A DNA stretch of 10,217 nucleotides from Chloroflexota bacterium (GCA_026389675.1 JAPLHJ010000181.1:1-10217), one strand, 5' to 3'; shown: positions 1 through 6,832, counted from the first letter of the stretch. The notes: generated by a model not told the origin, from the sequence alone. Numbers and translations are program-made.

Positions 1-1649
1 CCATGATGTCGCGTACCGGCAGTATCCAGCCTTTAGGCACACCCTTGCGCGCTGGGTCATGGCTGAGGCTGAGCGGTGTCTTAACCATGATGGTGGCATA
101 GTCGTCGTATTCGGCATCGGCTTCCAGTGATTTAGCCTTATTTTCAGCCGTGGTTGACCAGGATACGCCATCGGCGCCGTAAACCTCACGGGCAATTACC
201 TCAACCCTGTCGCGCAACTTCATCTCCTGGGGGTAAAGGAATTTAAACTCGTTATCTTCCTTGCAGGCATCCTGTACCACGTCGGCCAGCTCCAGCGCGC
301 CTTCCCCTCCGAATTCCCAGTGGCGGGATACGGCGCAATGGGCCCCGGCCTGCTCGGCCGCCCTTTTTACCATGGCTATCTCGGACTTGGTATCGGTATG
401 AAAGACATTGATGCAGACGACCGGCTTGACCCCGGCTTCAGTGATAATCTTGATATGGTGTAGCATGTTGGGGAGGCCTTTCTCAAGCAGCCCCAGGTCT
501 TCCCTGGTATATTCGTCCGGCACGCGCAATCCGGCCACGATAGCCGGCCCGCCCCCGTGCATTTTGAGCGCGCGGACGGTGGCGACCAACACCGAGGCGT
601 TCGGCCTGAGGTCGCTGAGCCGGCATTTCACGTTGCAGAATTTCTCGAAGCCAATGTCGGCCGCGAAGCCGCTCTCGGTGATATGGTAGTCGAACATCTT
701 GAGCCCTATACGGTCGGCGATGATCGATGATTGCCCCAAAGCGATATTGGCGAAGGGACCGGTGTGCACCATCAGCGGCTGGTATTCAGCGGTGCAGCAC
801 AGCGTGGGATTGATGGTGTTCCTCATCAGGGCAGTCATAGCGCCGCCTACCTGCAGGTCGCCGGCGGTGACGGGGTCGCCATGCTTATTGAAGGCCACGG
901 TGATACGGTCCATGCGGTGGCGCAGGTCGGCCAGATCCTTGACGATGGCCAGCAGTGCCATCAATTCCGAGCTGACGGCAATCTGGAACTTGGACTGCAT
1001 GGTATAGCCGTCCATCTTGCCCCCGATGCCGATGATTATATTGCGCAGGCTCTGGGCGCAGAAATCCATCACCCAGCCCATCTCAATCCGCGTGGGATCG
1101 ATATCCAGCCTCTTCATGCCGGAGAGCATGTCGAGCTTCCTGTCATCGTAATTTCGCTCATGCTGCATGCGCGCCGTGACGGCCACCATGGCCAAATTAT
1201 GGGCATTGGTGATGTCATTGATGTCTCCCGTGAGGCCCATGGAAAACTCGGTCATGGGGATAAGCAGCGCGTTGCCGCCCCCGGCCGCCGTCCCCTTGAT
1301 GTTCATGGTCGGTCCACCGGAGGGCTGCCTGATGCACCCGCCGACGTTAAAACCGCGCCTGCCCAGGCCTTCCAGCAGGCCGCAGGTGGTGGTGCTTTTA
1401 CCCTCGCCCAGGGGAGTGGGCGCCCAGGGGAGTGGGCGTGATGCCGGTAACCTGTACGTATTTGCCGTCCGGCTTTTCGCTCAGGCGCTTCATAATCTTT
1501 AAGTAATCCAGCCTGGCCACCTTGCCGTAGGGTATCACCTCATCCTTCTCCAGGTTTAACTTTGCCGGCCAGTCGGAGGGCTGCGGCATATTTTTCTCCG
1601 CCTCTTCCGCTATTTGCCAGTCGCTCATTACCAGGGGGTTATATGGCAT
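1..1649 (-). pseudogene. fhs: Formate--tetrahydrofolate ligase, frameshifted at the P-loop; 3' end outside window
   Basis: Formate-tetrahydrofolate ligase makes 10-formyl-THF from formate, THF and ATP in the methyl branch of the Wood-Ljungdahl pathway. Reading starts at ATG 1649, preceded by GGAG about 9 nt upstream, and gives 76 residues of good Fhs N-terminus ending TPTPLG. It then runs into a second copy of a 16-bp unit, shifts frame, and stops at TAA 1400-1398 after 83 codons. The next frame carries the rest without a stop: GEGKSTTT (P-loop), IKGTAAGGG, LTGDIND, ITESGFAADIGFEKF, GGGPAIVAG and LSLSHDP, through 468 codons to the window edge. About 50 C-terminal residues are missing off the edge (from family length). 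As sequenced, the product has no complete ATP site. It lies 104 bp downstream of folD on the same strand. The identity is certain; whether the lesion is real is not. Confidence 0.93.
1405..1436. repeat. Perfect 16-bp tandem duplication inside fhs
   Basis: Two identical adjacent copies of CGCCCAGGGGAGTGGG (plus strand) occupy 1405-1420 and 1421-1436, followed by CG. Each unit plus the next CG is an inverted repeat, CGCCCA-GGGGAG-TGGGCG, able to form a 6-bp hairpin, a structure that favours replication slippage. On the coding strand the unit encodes the PTPLG part of the Fhs P-loop. Sixteen is not a multiple of three, so the extra copy shifts the frame by one base. Deleting either copy restores the fhs frame. 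Confidence 0.97.
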
Positions 1650-1675
1650 CAGTAATATCTCCGTACCGCGAGTAT

Positions 1676-1712
1676 AGATTGCCGCGTCGCCTGCGGGCTC
1701 CTCGCAATGACG
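1676..1712 (-). repeat. REP-like palindromic repeat, copy 1 (folD-fhs spacer)
   Basis: Read on the minus strand the element starts CGTCATTGCGAGGAG and ends GACGCGGCAATCT, with terminal inverted ATTGC/GCAAT arms and an inner CCGC/GCGG pairing. It shares its head (GTCATTGCGAGGA) and tail (GACG, then GCAATCT) with the element at 9564-9596, in opposite orientation. It fills a third of the 104-bp gap between folD and fhs and ends 26 bp before the fhs start codon, upstream of its ribosome binding site. It would be transcribed as part of the folD-fhs mRNA and could act as a processing or attenuation hairpin. That role is an inference. The rest of the gap (1713-1753) shows nothing recognisable. Confidence 0.8.
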
Positions 1713-1753
1713 TTTTTGTTGGCGCTCCTCTTCTCAATTTAATCGCCTTTCCT

Positions 1754-2641
1754 TTATAGTATACCTGTGCGGCGCTCGGCGGACTCGATGGTATTTTGCA
1801 GCAGCATGGTGACGGTCATCGGGCCGACGCCGCCGGGGACAGGGGTGATAGCCGCGGCCTTTTCCTTTACGGCATCGAAATCGACATCGCCAACCAGCCG
1901 GTAACCCTTTTCCCTGCTTTTATCCTCAACGCGGTTCACGCCCACATCGATGACCACCGCCCCTTCTTTAACCATATCGGCGGTTATGCAGAGAGGACTA
2001 CCCATCGCCGCTACCAGTATATCCGCCTGCCGCGTGAAATTGGCGATGTGACCGGTTCCGGTGTGCACTACTGTTACAGTCGCGTTGGCGCCCTTCGCTT
2101 TCTGCAGGAGAATGGCCGCCAGCGGCTTGCCCACCAGGTTGCTGCGGCCGCAGATTACCACGTGTTTCCCGGCAGGGTCATAGCCGCAGCGCACCAGCAT
2201 CTGCTGTATGCCGTGCGGTGTGCAGGGCAGGAAGCAGGGTTGCCCGCGCAGTAGCTTGCCCAGATTCACCGGGTGAAAGCCGTCGACATCTTTTTCCGGG
2301 GATATGTAATAAAGCACCTTCTCGGTATCTATGTGGCCAGGAAGAGGGGTTTGAACGAGTATGCCGTCCACCTGCGGGTTACGATTGAGCTCTTCGACTA
2401 TCTCGATCACCTTTACTTCGGATGTATCCGCAGGCAGGCGTATGGTGTTTTCCGTCATTCCTATCTCAATCGCGCCTTTTTCCTTGGATTTAACGTAAGA
2501 AAGTGAGCCCGGATCGTCGCCTACCAGCACGACACCGAGGAAAGGCGTCTTGCCCGATACCTGTAACCGGGCCACACGTTTCTTCAGTTCGCTGCGTATC
2601 TCCGCGGCTATCTCAAGTCCGCTGATTATCCTGGCTGTCAT
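1754..2641 (-). CDS. folD: Bifunctional methylene-THF dehydrogenase / methenyl-THF cyclohydrolase
   Basis: This cytosolic enzyme oxidises 5,10-methylene-THF with NAD(P)+ and hydrolyses methenyl-THF to 10-formyl-THF, or runs the reverse reactions in acetogenic carbon fixation. The 295-residue length is normal. Visible motifs are the active-site Tyr49 and Lys53 in YVKSK, DGILVQTPLPGH (92-103) with Gln97, PEKDVDGFHPVNLGKL (115-130) with Asp120, the PCTPHGIQQML segment (139-149), the cofactor-binding GRSNLVGKP (165-173), DVGVNR (232-237) and the C-terminal ITPVPGGVGPMT (265-276). All expected catalytic residues are present and the frame is intact. The ATG at 2641 has only a weak GAG upstream, but the N-terminus aligns with the family and a strong promoter ends about 25 bp before it. 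The gene precedes fhs, the next enzyme of the same pathway. Confidence 0.98.
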   Translation of the reverse strand: MTARIISGLEIAAEIRSELKKRVARLQVSGKTPFLGVVLVGDDPGSLSYVKSKEKGAIEIGMTENTIRLPADTSEVKVIEIVEELNRNPQVDGILVQTPLPGHIDTEKVLYYISPEKDVDGFHPVNLGKLLRGQPCFLPCTPHGIQQMLVRCGYDPAGKHVVICGRSNLVGKPLAAILLQKAKGANATVTVVHTGTGHIANFTRQADILVAAMGSPLCITADMVKEGAVVIDVGVNRVEDKSREKGYRLVGDVDFDAVKEKAAAITPVPGGVGPMTVTMLLQNTIESAERRTGIL

Positions 2642-2672
2642 CGTAAGCTCATTTTAAAGAAATTAGGGAACT

Positions 2673-2701
2673 ATTATACAAATTACATAAGACGCATACA
2701 A
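2673..2701 (-). promoter_or_regulatory. Sigma70-type promoter of folD-fhs
   Basis: On the minus strand, TTGTAT (2701-2696) is followed after exactly 17 bp by a perfect TATAAT (2678-2673). The -10 box is consensus and the -35 box matches TTG only. Predicted transcription start is near 2666, about 25 nt before the folD ATG. The surrounding 100 bp is distinctly AT-rich compared with the genes on either side. This indicates that folD-fhs has its own promoter and need not depend on readthrough from the hdr operon. Confidence 0.7.
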
Positions 2702-2714
2702 TATTTTGTATTGT
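2698..2714. promoter_or_regulatory. Palindromic operator candidate overlapping the folD -35 box
   Basis: ACAATA (2698-2703) and TATTGT (2709-2714) form a perfect 6-bp inverted repeat around a 5-bp spacer, 17 bp in all. It overlaps the -35 hexamer of the folD promoter, a position suited to a dimeric regulator. A second short palindrome, CACT-ATC-AGTG, lies at 2719-2729 just upstream. Neither has the T-tract of a terminator. No regulator gene is visible nearby, so the binding protein is unknown. Confidence 0.4.
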
Positions 2715-2745
2715 GGCGCACTATCAGTGGATAACCTGACGGTAA

Positions 2746-3210
2746 TTAGCCCTGGCTCTCGGCTAATATCTCTTTCACTATTCTGGCGGCAAGCGGGACG
2801 GCGGCCTGCACGGGAGGTGTCAGATCATTGCTGAATTCATAAGCATCGGGTATCTCGATGGCCACGATGCTGATCTTGCCGGGCAGCTTCATATTTAATA
2901 TTTTGCCGATCTCAAGAGCGGTCGGCAGGTCTACGTCATGCGCCGAGGGGGTATGCTTGGTGACCCGGAAATCGTCAAGGGCCAGGCGGTAGATATCGCC
3001 GGCCCTGCCTTTGACCGTCTGAATGGCGTCAACTATTACAACATCATCGTAATCCATAATGAAATCGAGGATGGCAAAGCCGGAGACATCGCTGGCGGTC
3101 AGCGCAACATCCCCGGGAGGGGGATCGGCCTCGAGAGCTTCGATGACGCGAAAACCTACGCCGTCATCACCGATGATGGGGTTGCCAATACCGAGGACCA
3201 GTCTTTTCAT
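2746..3210 (-). CDS. [NiFe]-hydrogenase maturation protease (HybD/HycI-like, peptidase family M52)
   Basis: Family M52 endopeptidases cut the C-terminal tail of the hydrogenase large subunit after nickel insertion. The 154-residue length is typical. The N-terminal GIGNPIIGDDGVG (7-19) is diagnostic. The three expected nickel-sensing ligands are visible as Asp16, Asp61 (in VDAI) and His91 (in SAHDVDLP). The ATG at 3210 overlaps the hdrB stop (ATGA), so translation is probably coupled to HdrB. Such a gene at the end of an hdr operon suggests that the Hdr complex works with an [NiFe] hydrogenase of the MvhAGD kind, whose structural genes are not in this window. Its exact hydrogenase client cannot be read from sequence. 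F420-hydrogenase or formate-hydrogenlyase proteases belong to the same fold. Confidence 0.9.
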   Translation of the reverse strand: MKRLVLGIGNPIIGDDGVGFRVIEALEADPPPGDVALTASDVSGFAILDFIMDYDDVVIVDAIQTVKGRAGDIYRLALDDFRVTKHTPSAHDVDLPTALEIGKILNMKLPGKISIVAIEIPDAYEFSNDLTPPVQAAVPLAARIVKEILAESQG

Positions 3211-4127
3211 CCCGCGGCAGCTTTTTGCGCCGCATCAGTGTCAGCAGTCCTGCCATTGAGGTAAGGGCTCAGCAGCTTGCGCGGTGAAACTATGTTGCCG
3301 TCCAGCGCAGCCTGCTTGAAATCAAGCCCCAGGGCTACGGCGATGATTTGAGGTACGGCCAGCACCGGCAGGTTGAAGTGTGACTTATATTTGCCGTTGA
3401 CCGCTGATTGATAGGCGTCTAATGCCGTGTGGCAGAGCGGGCAGGTAGTGGAGACGATGGCCTGCGCGCCGTTGCCCGCGGCGTTCTCAAGCAGCTTATG
3501 GATGAGGTCCAGGGCCATATCGGTTTCGGAGATGACCAGCGAGCTTCCGCAACACCTGGCCTTGAGCGGATAGTTGACGGGTTCCGCCCCCAGCGCCGCG
3601 GAGATCCGGTCTAACCAATCAGGGTATTCACGGTCATCATAGCCGTACTCAGGGCGAACCTGCTGGCAGCCGTGATAGCAGGCTACCTTGAGCCCGGTTA
3701 GCGGGCGTTTGACTTTCGCGGCCAGCGCCTCGACCCCGACATCATTGTAAATAACCTCTACGATATGCCGGACCTTCACGGTGCCGTTATAGTTCAGGCC
3801 GACCGAGGTCAGCGCTTCATGCACCTGCCAGGCCAGCTTGTGGTCATCCTTCATAAGCTCGTTGGCTTCATGCAATATCGTATAGCAGGAACTGCAGGGC
3901 GTCACCAGGTCGAGGCCTGTTTTCTCGGCCTGCGCTAATACGCGCGCCGTGATGGCCATAGCCTTGACCTTGTCCACGCCGCTGAACGGCGATGACCCGC
4001 AGCAGGTCCAGTCCTCAAGCTCCATGAGTTCGATATCCAGGGGTTTGGCAATTGCTTTAATGGCCTTCTCCACCGGCGCGCCGGTGGCTTCCATAGAACA
4101 ACCGGGGTAATAAGCGTAATATCTCAT
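3207..4127 (-). CDS. hdrB: Heterodisulfide reductase subunit B-like protein (two CCG domains)
   Basis: HdrB carries the two noncubane [4Fe-4S] clusters at which the disulfide is reduced, in a soluble HdrABC complex. The 306-residue protein has two complete CCG motifs: Cys10, Cys42-Cys43, Cys78, Cys81 in the N-terminal half, and Cys154 (with Cys150 nearby), Cys192-Cys193, Cys229, Cys232 in the C-terminal half. The length is normal; the last 17 residues are Ala/Asp-rich and look like a dispensable tail. Start ATG 4127 has a strong GGGAGG about 6 nt upstream. That ATG overlaps the TGA which ended the original hdrC frame, while its own TGA overlaps the protease start. In bacteria without coenzyme M/B the real substrate of such proteins is generally unproven, so the disulfide partner here is open. 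Confidence 0.94.
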   Translation of the reverse strand: MRYYAYYPGCSMEATGAPVEKAIKAIAKPLDIELMELEDWTCCGSSPFSGVDKVKAMAITARVLAQAEKTGLDLVTPCSSCYTILHEANELMKDDHKLAWQVHEALTSVGLNYNGTVKVRHIVEVIYNDVGVEALAAKVKRPLTGLKVACYHGCQQVRPEYGYDDREYPDWLDRISAALGAEPVNYPLKARCCGSSLVISETDMALDLIHKLLENAAGNGAQAIVSTTCPLCHTALDAYQSAVNGKYKSHFNLPVLAVPQIIAVALGLDFKQAALDGNIVSPRKLLSPYLNGRTADTDAAQKAAAG

Positions 4128-4345
4128 CTTGAACCTCCCGTGGTTATGTTATGGAACATCTGGTTGAGCTGATGCCGGCCTTTTACCGCCTTGGGCAGCA
4201 GCGGCATACGCTTGTGCGTCAGCAGGTTGAAGGCCATGGGCAGCATCTTTAGCGCGGCAAAGGGATTGGTCTTGAGAAAATACTCGAGCATAAAGCCGAA
4301 TTCGTAGATCCGGCCGTTCTGCTCGATTGAACGGGCGAAGGAGCG
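4124..4345 (-). pseudogene. hdrC: Severed C-terminal part of hdrC downstream of an in-frame TAG
   Basis: Directly after the TAG at 4348-4346 the hdrC frame stays open for 73 codons, beginning RSFARSIEQNGRIYEFGF and including LEYFLKTNPFAALKM and MPLLPKAVKG. It ends in TGA (4126-4124), which overlaps the hdrB ATG. The sequence resembles the usual tail of bacterial HdrC-like proteins after the second cluster. Joined to the 110 upstream codons plus the TAG codon it gives 184 residues, about the usual HdrC length. No convincing ribosome binding site precedes the first internal ATG, so separate translation is unlikely. Open frame, family resemblance and the preserved overlap with hdrB all say the stop is recent or artefactual. 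Confidence 0.85.
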
Positions 4346-4678
4346 CTACATGGTTGTGGTTTTGGTCGGTGGATTATAACCTTGGTCAAGCGCGATGGCC
4401 TCCAGAGCATGCATTATATTGGCCGGCTTGATATCCCGCGGGCAGCGCGCTGTGCAAAGGTAACAGGAGACACAATACCAGATCGAGCTGCTGTTGAGCA
4501 CCTCGTCTTTCATCCCGGCGCGCACCATCGCGATGATTTTGCGGGGCGGGTGCTCCCAGTGGGCGGCCGTGGTGCAGGAACCGCTGCAGACGCCGCACTG
4601 CACGCACTCATTGATTTTGCCACAGGCCGGGACAGAGGCGACTTCGTCCAAGAAAGAGGGTTTCAGCGTAGTTTCCAT
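4346..4678 (-). CDS. hdrC: Heterodisulfide reductase subunit C-like protein, truncated
   Basis: HdrC is the small ferredoxin-like subunit that passes electrons between HdrA and HdrB. This 110-residue frame keeps both [4Fe-4S] motifs: Cys25-x2-Cys28-x2-Cys31-x3-Cys35 and Cys69-x2-Cys72-x2-Cys75-x3-Cys79Pro. It stops at TAG immediately after KTTTM, where relatives continue for about 70 residues. The product may still bind clusters but would lack the C-terminal region thought to contact partners. ATG 4678 follows AAGGAG 10 nt upstream, and the gap from the hdrA stop is 26 bp. TAG also terminates hdrA, the thiolase and the phosphatase-like gene here, so it is an ordinary stop in this genome and recoding is unlikely. 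Confidence 0.9.
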   Translation of the reverse strand: METTLKPSFLDEVASVPACGKINECVQCGVCSGSCTTAAHWEHPPRKIIAMVRAGMKDEVLNSSSIWYCVSCYLCTARCPRDIKPANIMHALEAIALDQGYNPPTKTTTM

Positions 4679-4704
4679 GTACCCTTCACTCCTTTACATA
4701 AAGG

Positions 4705-6666
4705 CTATAATAAAATGCCCTCGAGCTCGGCATTGATCTGCTCATTGGTAAAATGCCTGTGGATGATCGCGCCGCTGGGACAGCCTGCCACACAGGTACC
4801 GCAGCCCTTGCAGAGGGCTTCGTTGACCCGCGATACCTTGTCCTTCTCGATGTAGGATATGGCGCTGTACGGGCAGAGCAGGTTGCAGACCCTGCAGCCG
4901 GAGCATTTCTCCTCGTCGATAAAGGCGGTGTCGGCCTCGATCTCCACCTTGCCCTTATTGATCAGCGCCAGCACGCGCGCCGCCGCCGCTGAGGCCTGGG
5001 CTACGGTATCGGGGATGTCCTTGGGACCCTGGCAGCAGCCGGCGATAAAAATACCATCGGTCATGGTAGCCACCGGGTCGAGCTTGGGGTGTTTCTCGGT
5101 AAAGAACCGCTCTTTGCCCAGCGAGATGTTGAAGGTATGGGCGATGTCCTGCGCATCCTTGTTGCCTTCCAGGCCGCTGCAGAGTACCACCATCTCCACC
5201 GGCAGCCTGCGCTGCTTGCCGACCAGCGTGTCCTCAAATTGAACGATGAGCTTGCCTTTTTCCGCCGGCGTCTGGGCCACATCGGTAACCTCGCCCGGCC
5301 TGCCGCGGAAAAACACCGTCCCTTCCTTTTGCACACGGTTGTAGAATTCCTCGTAACCCTTGCCGAAGCTGCGGATATCGATATAGAACTCGTACACCTG
5401 GGTGCCCTGCACGTGTTCCTTGAGCAGGTGGGCGAATTTCATGGCATACATGCAGCAGACACGCGAGCAATAGGCGTGGTATTTTTCATCGCGGCTGCCT
5501 ACGCAGTGGATGAGCGCTACACTCTTGGGCTCCTGGCCGTTCTTGAGCAGTACATGGCCTGATGTCGGCCCCGCCGAGTTTACCATGCGCTCGAATTCCA
5601 GGCTGGTTATCACGTTGTCCAGGCGGCCGTAGCCGTATTCCTTGATGGGCGTGGGGTCGAAGGCCTGGTATCCGGTGGTCAGGATGATATTGCCGACCTC
5701 TATATCAAGGACTTCGTCTTCCTGCTGGAAGTCAACGGCATTGCGCTCGCAGAATTTTTCACAGGCGCGGCATTTACCCTTGAGGAAGTAGGTGCAGTGC
5801 TCCTTATCGATGACGGTCACGTTGGGTACAGCCTGGGCGAAGGGTGTGTAAATGGCCTTGCGCTTGGACAGTTTCTCATCGAACTCACTGTCGACTTTTA
5901 CCGGGCATTTGGTCATACAGGTCCCGCAGCCGTTGCATTTCGCGGCATCCACGTAGCGGGCCTTTTTCCTTATCTTGACCCTGAAGGTGCCCACGTACCC
6001 TGAAACGTAATCTACCTCGCTGTAGGTCATCAGTTCGATCGAGGGGTGGGCCCCCACCAGGCTCATCTTGGGCGTCAGTATGCAGGCCGAGCAGTCGAGC
6101 GTGGGGAAGGTTTTATCCAACTGCATCATGTGCCCGCCGATGCTGGGTTCTTTTTCTACCAGGTAGACCTTGTGCCCGCTGTTGGCGATCTCCAGCGCCG
6201 CCTGTATGCCGGCAATGCCGCCGCCGACGATCAGGGTATCCGGGTGAACCGGGACTTGCTTGTCCTCGAGTGGCTGGTGGTAATAGACGCGGCGCACCGC
6301 GGCCCTTACCAGGGCCATGGCTTTCTCAGTTGCTTCCTTGCGGGACTCGGTGACCCAGGAGCAATGCTCGCGTATATTGGCCATCTCGAAGTAGTAGGGA
6401 TTCAGCCCGCCGTCCTGCACTGCCCTGCGGAAAGTAGGCTCATGCATCTGGGGTGAGCATGATGCAACGACAACACGGTTGACACCCAATTCTTTAATAT
6501 CGTTCTTGATCAGGTCCTGCCCGGGGTCAGAGCACATGAATTTATAGTCACGCGAAACTACTACGGACGGCAGGCTTCTGGCGAACTCGGCAACCTTCTC
6601 CACATCCACTGTTCCGGCGATGTTGCTGCCGCAATGACAGATATAAACACCTATCCTGGGTTCCAT
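4705..6666 (-). CDS. hdrA: Heterodisulfide reductase subunit A-like iron-sulfur flavoprotein
   Basis: HdrA holds FAD and several [4Fe-4S] clusters and is the electron-bifurcating subunit of soluble HdrABC complexes. From ATG 6666 the product is 653 residues, the normal length. In order: the N-terminal HdrA segment with Cys10-His-Cys12, Cys45 and Cys70; the Rossmann FAD motif IVGGGIAG (146-153); CSAC (192-195); a cluster motif Cys244/247/250/254; Cys291, Cys299, Cys302, Cys306; a Cys-rich stretch at 388-405; and two C-terminal ferredoxin motifs, Cys588/591/594/598 and Cys619/622/625/629. The frame is open 117 bp further upstream, but AAGGAGGT (6678-6671) lies just before the double ATG at 6669/6666, and family N-termini begin MEPRIGV-like, so 6666 is chosen. 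It heads the operon hdrA-hdrC-hdrB-protease. Confidence 0.96.
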   Translation of the reverse strand: MEPRIGVYICHCGSNIAGTVDVEKVAEFARSLPSVVVSRDYKFMCSDPGQDLIKNDIKELGVNRVVVASCSPQMHEPTFRRAVQDGGLNPYYFEMANIREHCSWVTESRKEATEKAMALVRAAVRRVYYHQPLEDKQVPVHPDTLIVGGGIAGIQAALEIANSGHKVYLVEKEPSIGGHMMQLDKTFPTLDCSACILTPKMSLVGAHPSIELMTYSEVDYVSGYVGTFRVKIRKKARYVDAAKCNGCGTCMTKCPVKVDSEFDEKLSKRKAIYTPFAQAVPNVTVIDKEHCTYFLKGKCRACEKFCERNAVDFQQEDEVLDIEVGNIILTTGYQAFDPTPIKEYGYGRLDNVITSLEFERMVNSAGPTSGHVLLKNGQEPKSVALIHCVGSRDEKYHAYCSRVCCMYAMKFAHLLKEHVQGTQVYEFYIDIRSFGKGYEEFYNRVQKEGTVFFRGRPGEVTDVAQTPAEKGKLIVQFEDTLVGKQRRLPVEMVVLCSGLEGNKDAQDIAHTFNISLGKERFFTEKHPKLDPVATMTDGIFIAGCCQGPKDIPDTVAQASAAAARVLALINKGKVEIEADTAFIDEEKCSGCRVCNLLCPYSAISYIEKDKVSRVNEALCKGCGTCVAGCPSGAIIHRHFTNEQINAELEGILL

Positions 6667-6670
6667 CATG

Positions 6671-6678
6671 ACCTCCTT
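6671..6678 (-). promoter_or_regulatory. Strong Shine-Dalgarno that fixes the hdrA start
   Basis: AAGGAGGT on the minus strand ends 4 nt before ATG 6666. It is too close to serve ATG 6669 and lies downstream of the longer in-frame starts up to 6783, which rules those out. It is the best ribosome binding site in the window, consistent with high expression of HdrA. Confidence 0.85.
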
Positions 6679-6754
6679 GGCGGGATTACTGCAAAATTCA
6701 CGACGTTTATTGTTGAACCAATCGGTTCGGGTGGATACTTCAAATTCGGGGATG

Positions 6755-6783
6755 ATTATAACACCCCGTGTGGGAACCGACAA
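6755..6783 (-). promoter_or_regulatory. Sigma70-type promoter of the hdr operon
   Basis: On the minus strand TTGTCG (6783-6778, 4 of 6 to consensus) is followed after 17 bp by a perfect TATAAT (6760-6755). Transcription would start near 6748, leaving a leader of about 82 nt before hdrA. The leader contains a small inverted repeat GAACC-AATC-GGTTC (6715-6728), too short to call a riboswitch. The spacer holds ACAC-CCC-GTGT (6761-6771), which might be an operator half. The site lies in the 186-bp divergent region between hdrA and surE. Confidence 0.65.
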
Positions 6784-6802
6784 GCAGCGGCAGACATATT
6801 TA

Positions 6803-6832
6803 TTGCATAGCCTGTGTGTGATAAAATTATAC
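6803..6832 (+). promoter_or_regulatory. Possible promoter of the surE operon
   Basis: The AT-rich stretch before surE contains TTGCAT (6803-6808) and, 18 bp on, TTATAC (6827-6832); TAAAAT (6822-6827) is an alternative -10. None is a good consensus match. A promoter is expected here because surE is the first gene of a plus-strand operon diverging from hdrA, but the exact boxes are uncertain. Confidence 0.3.

Noticed and set aside
1398..1440. Programmed +1 ribosomal frameshifting to make Fhs
   Set aside because: C-rich codons at the repeat could slip, but the exact 16-bp duplication explains the shift fully, and readthrough would leave about five extra residues in the P-loop, likely inactive.
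731..1441. Long plus-strand open frame (236 codons) opposite fhs
   Set aside because: It is antisense to a clear Fhs coding sequence, is low in complexity (Gly, His, Ala) and lacks a ribosome site or recognisable motif; it is a shadow of GC-rich codons.
4346..4348. Pyrrolysine or other recoding of the hdrC TAG
   Set aside because: hdrA, the thiolase and the phosphatase-like gene all end in TAG at the expected family C-terminus, so TAG is a working stop here, and no pyl gene is in the window.
6715..6728. Riboswitch or attenuator in the hdrA leader
   Set aside because: Only a 5-bp inverted repeat is visible in the 82-nt leader, too little to support a structured RNA.
6667..6783. 39-residue N-terminal extension of HdrA
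   Set aside because: The frame is open, but the strong AAGGAGGT site and the family N-terminus place the start at 6666, and the extension overlaps the predicted promoter.
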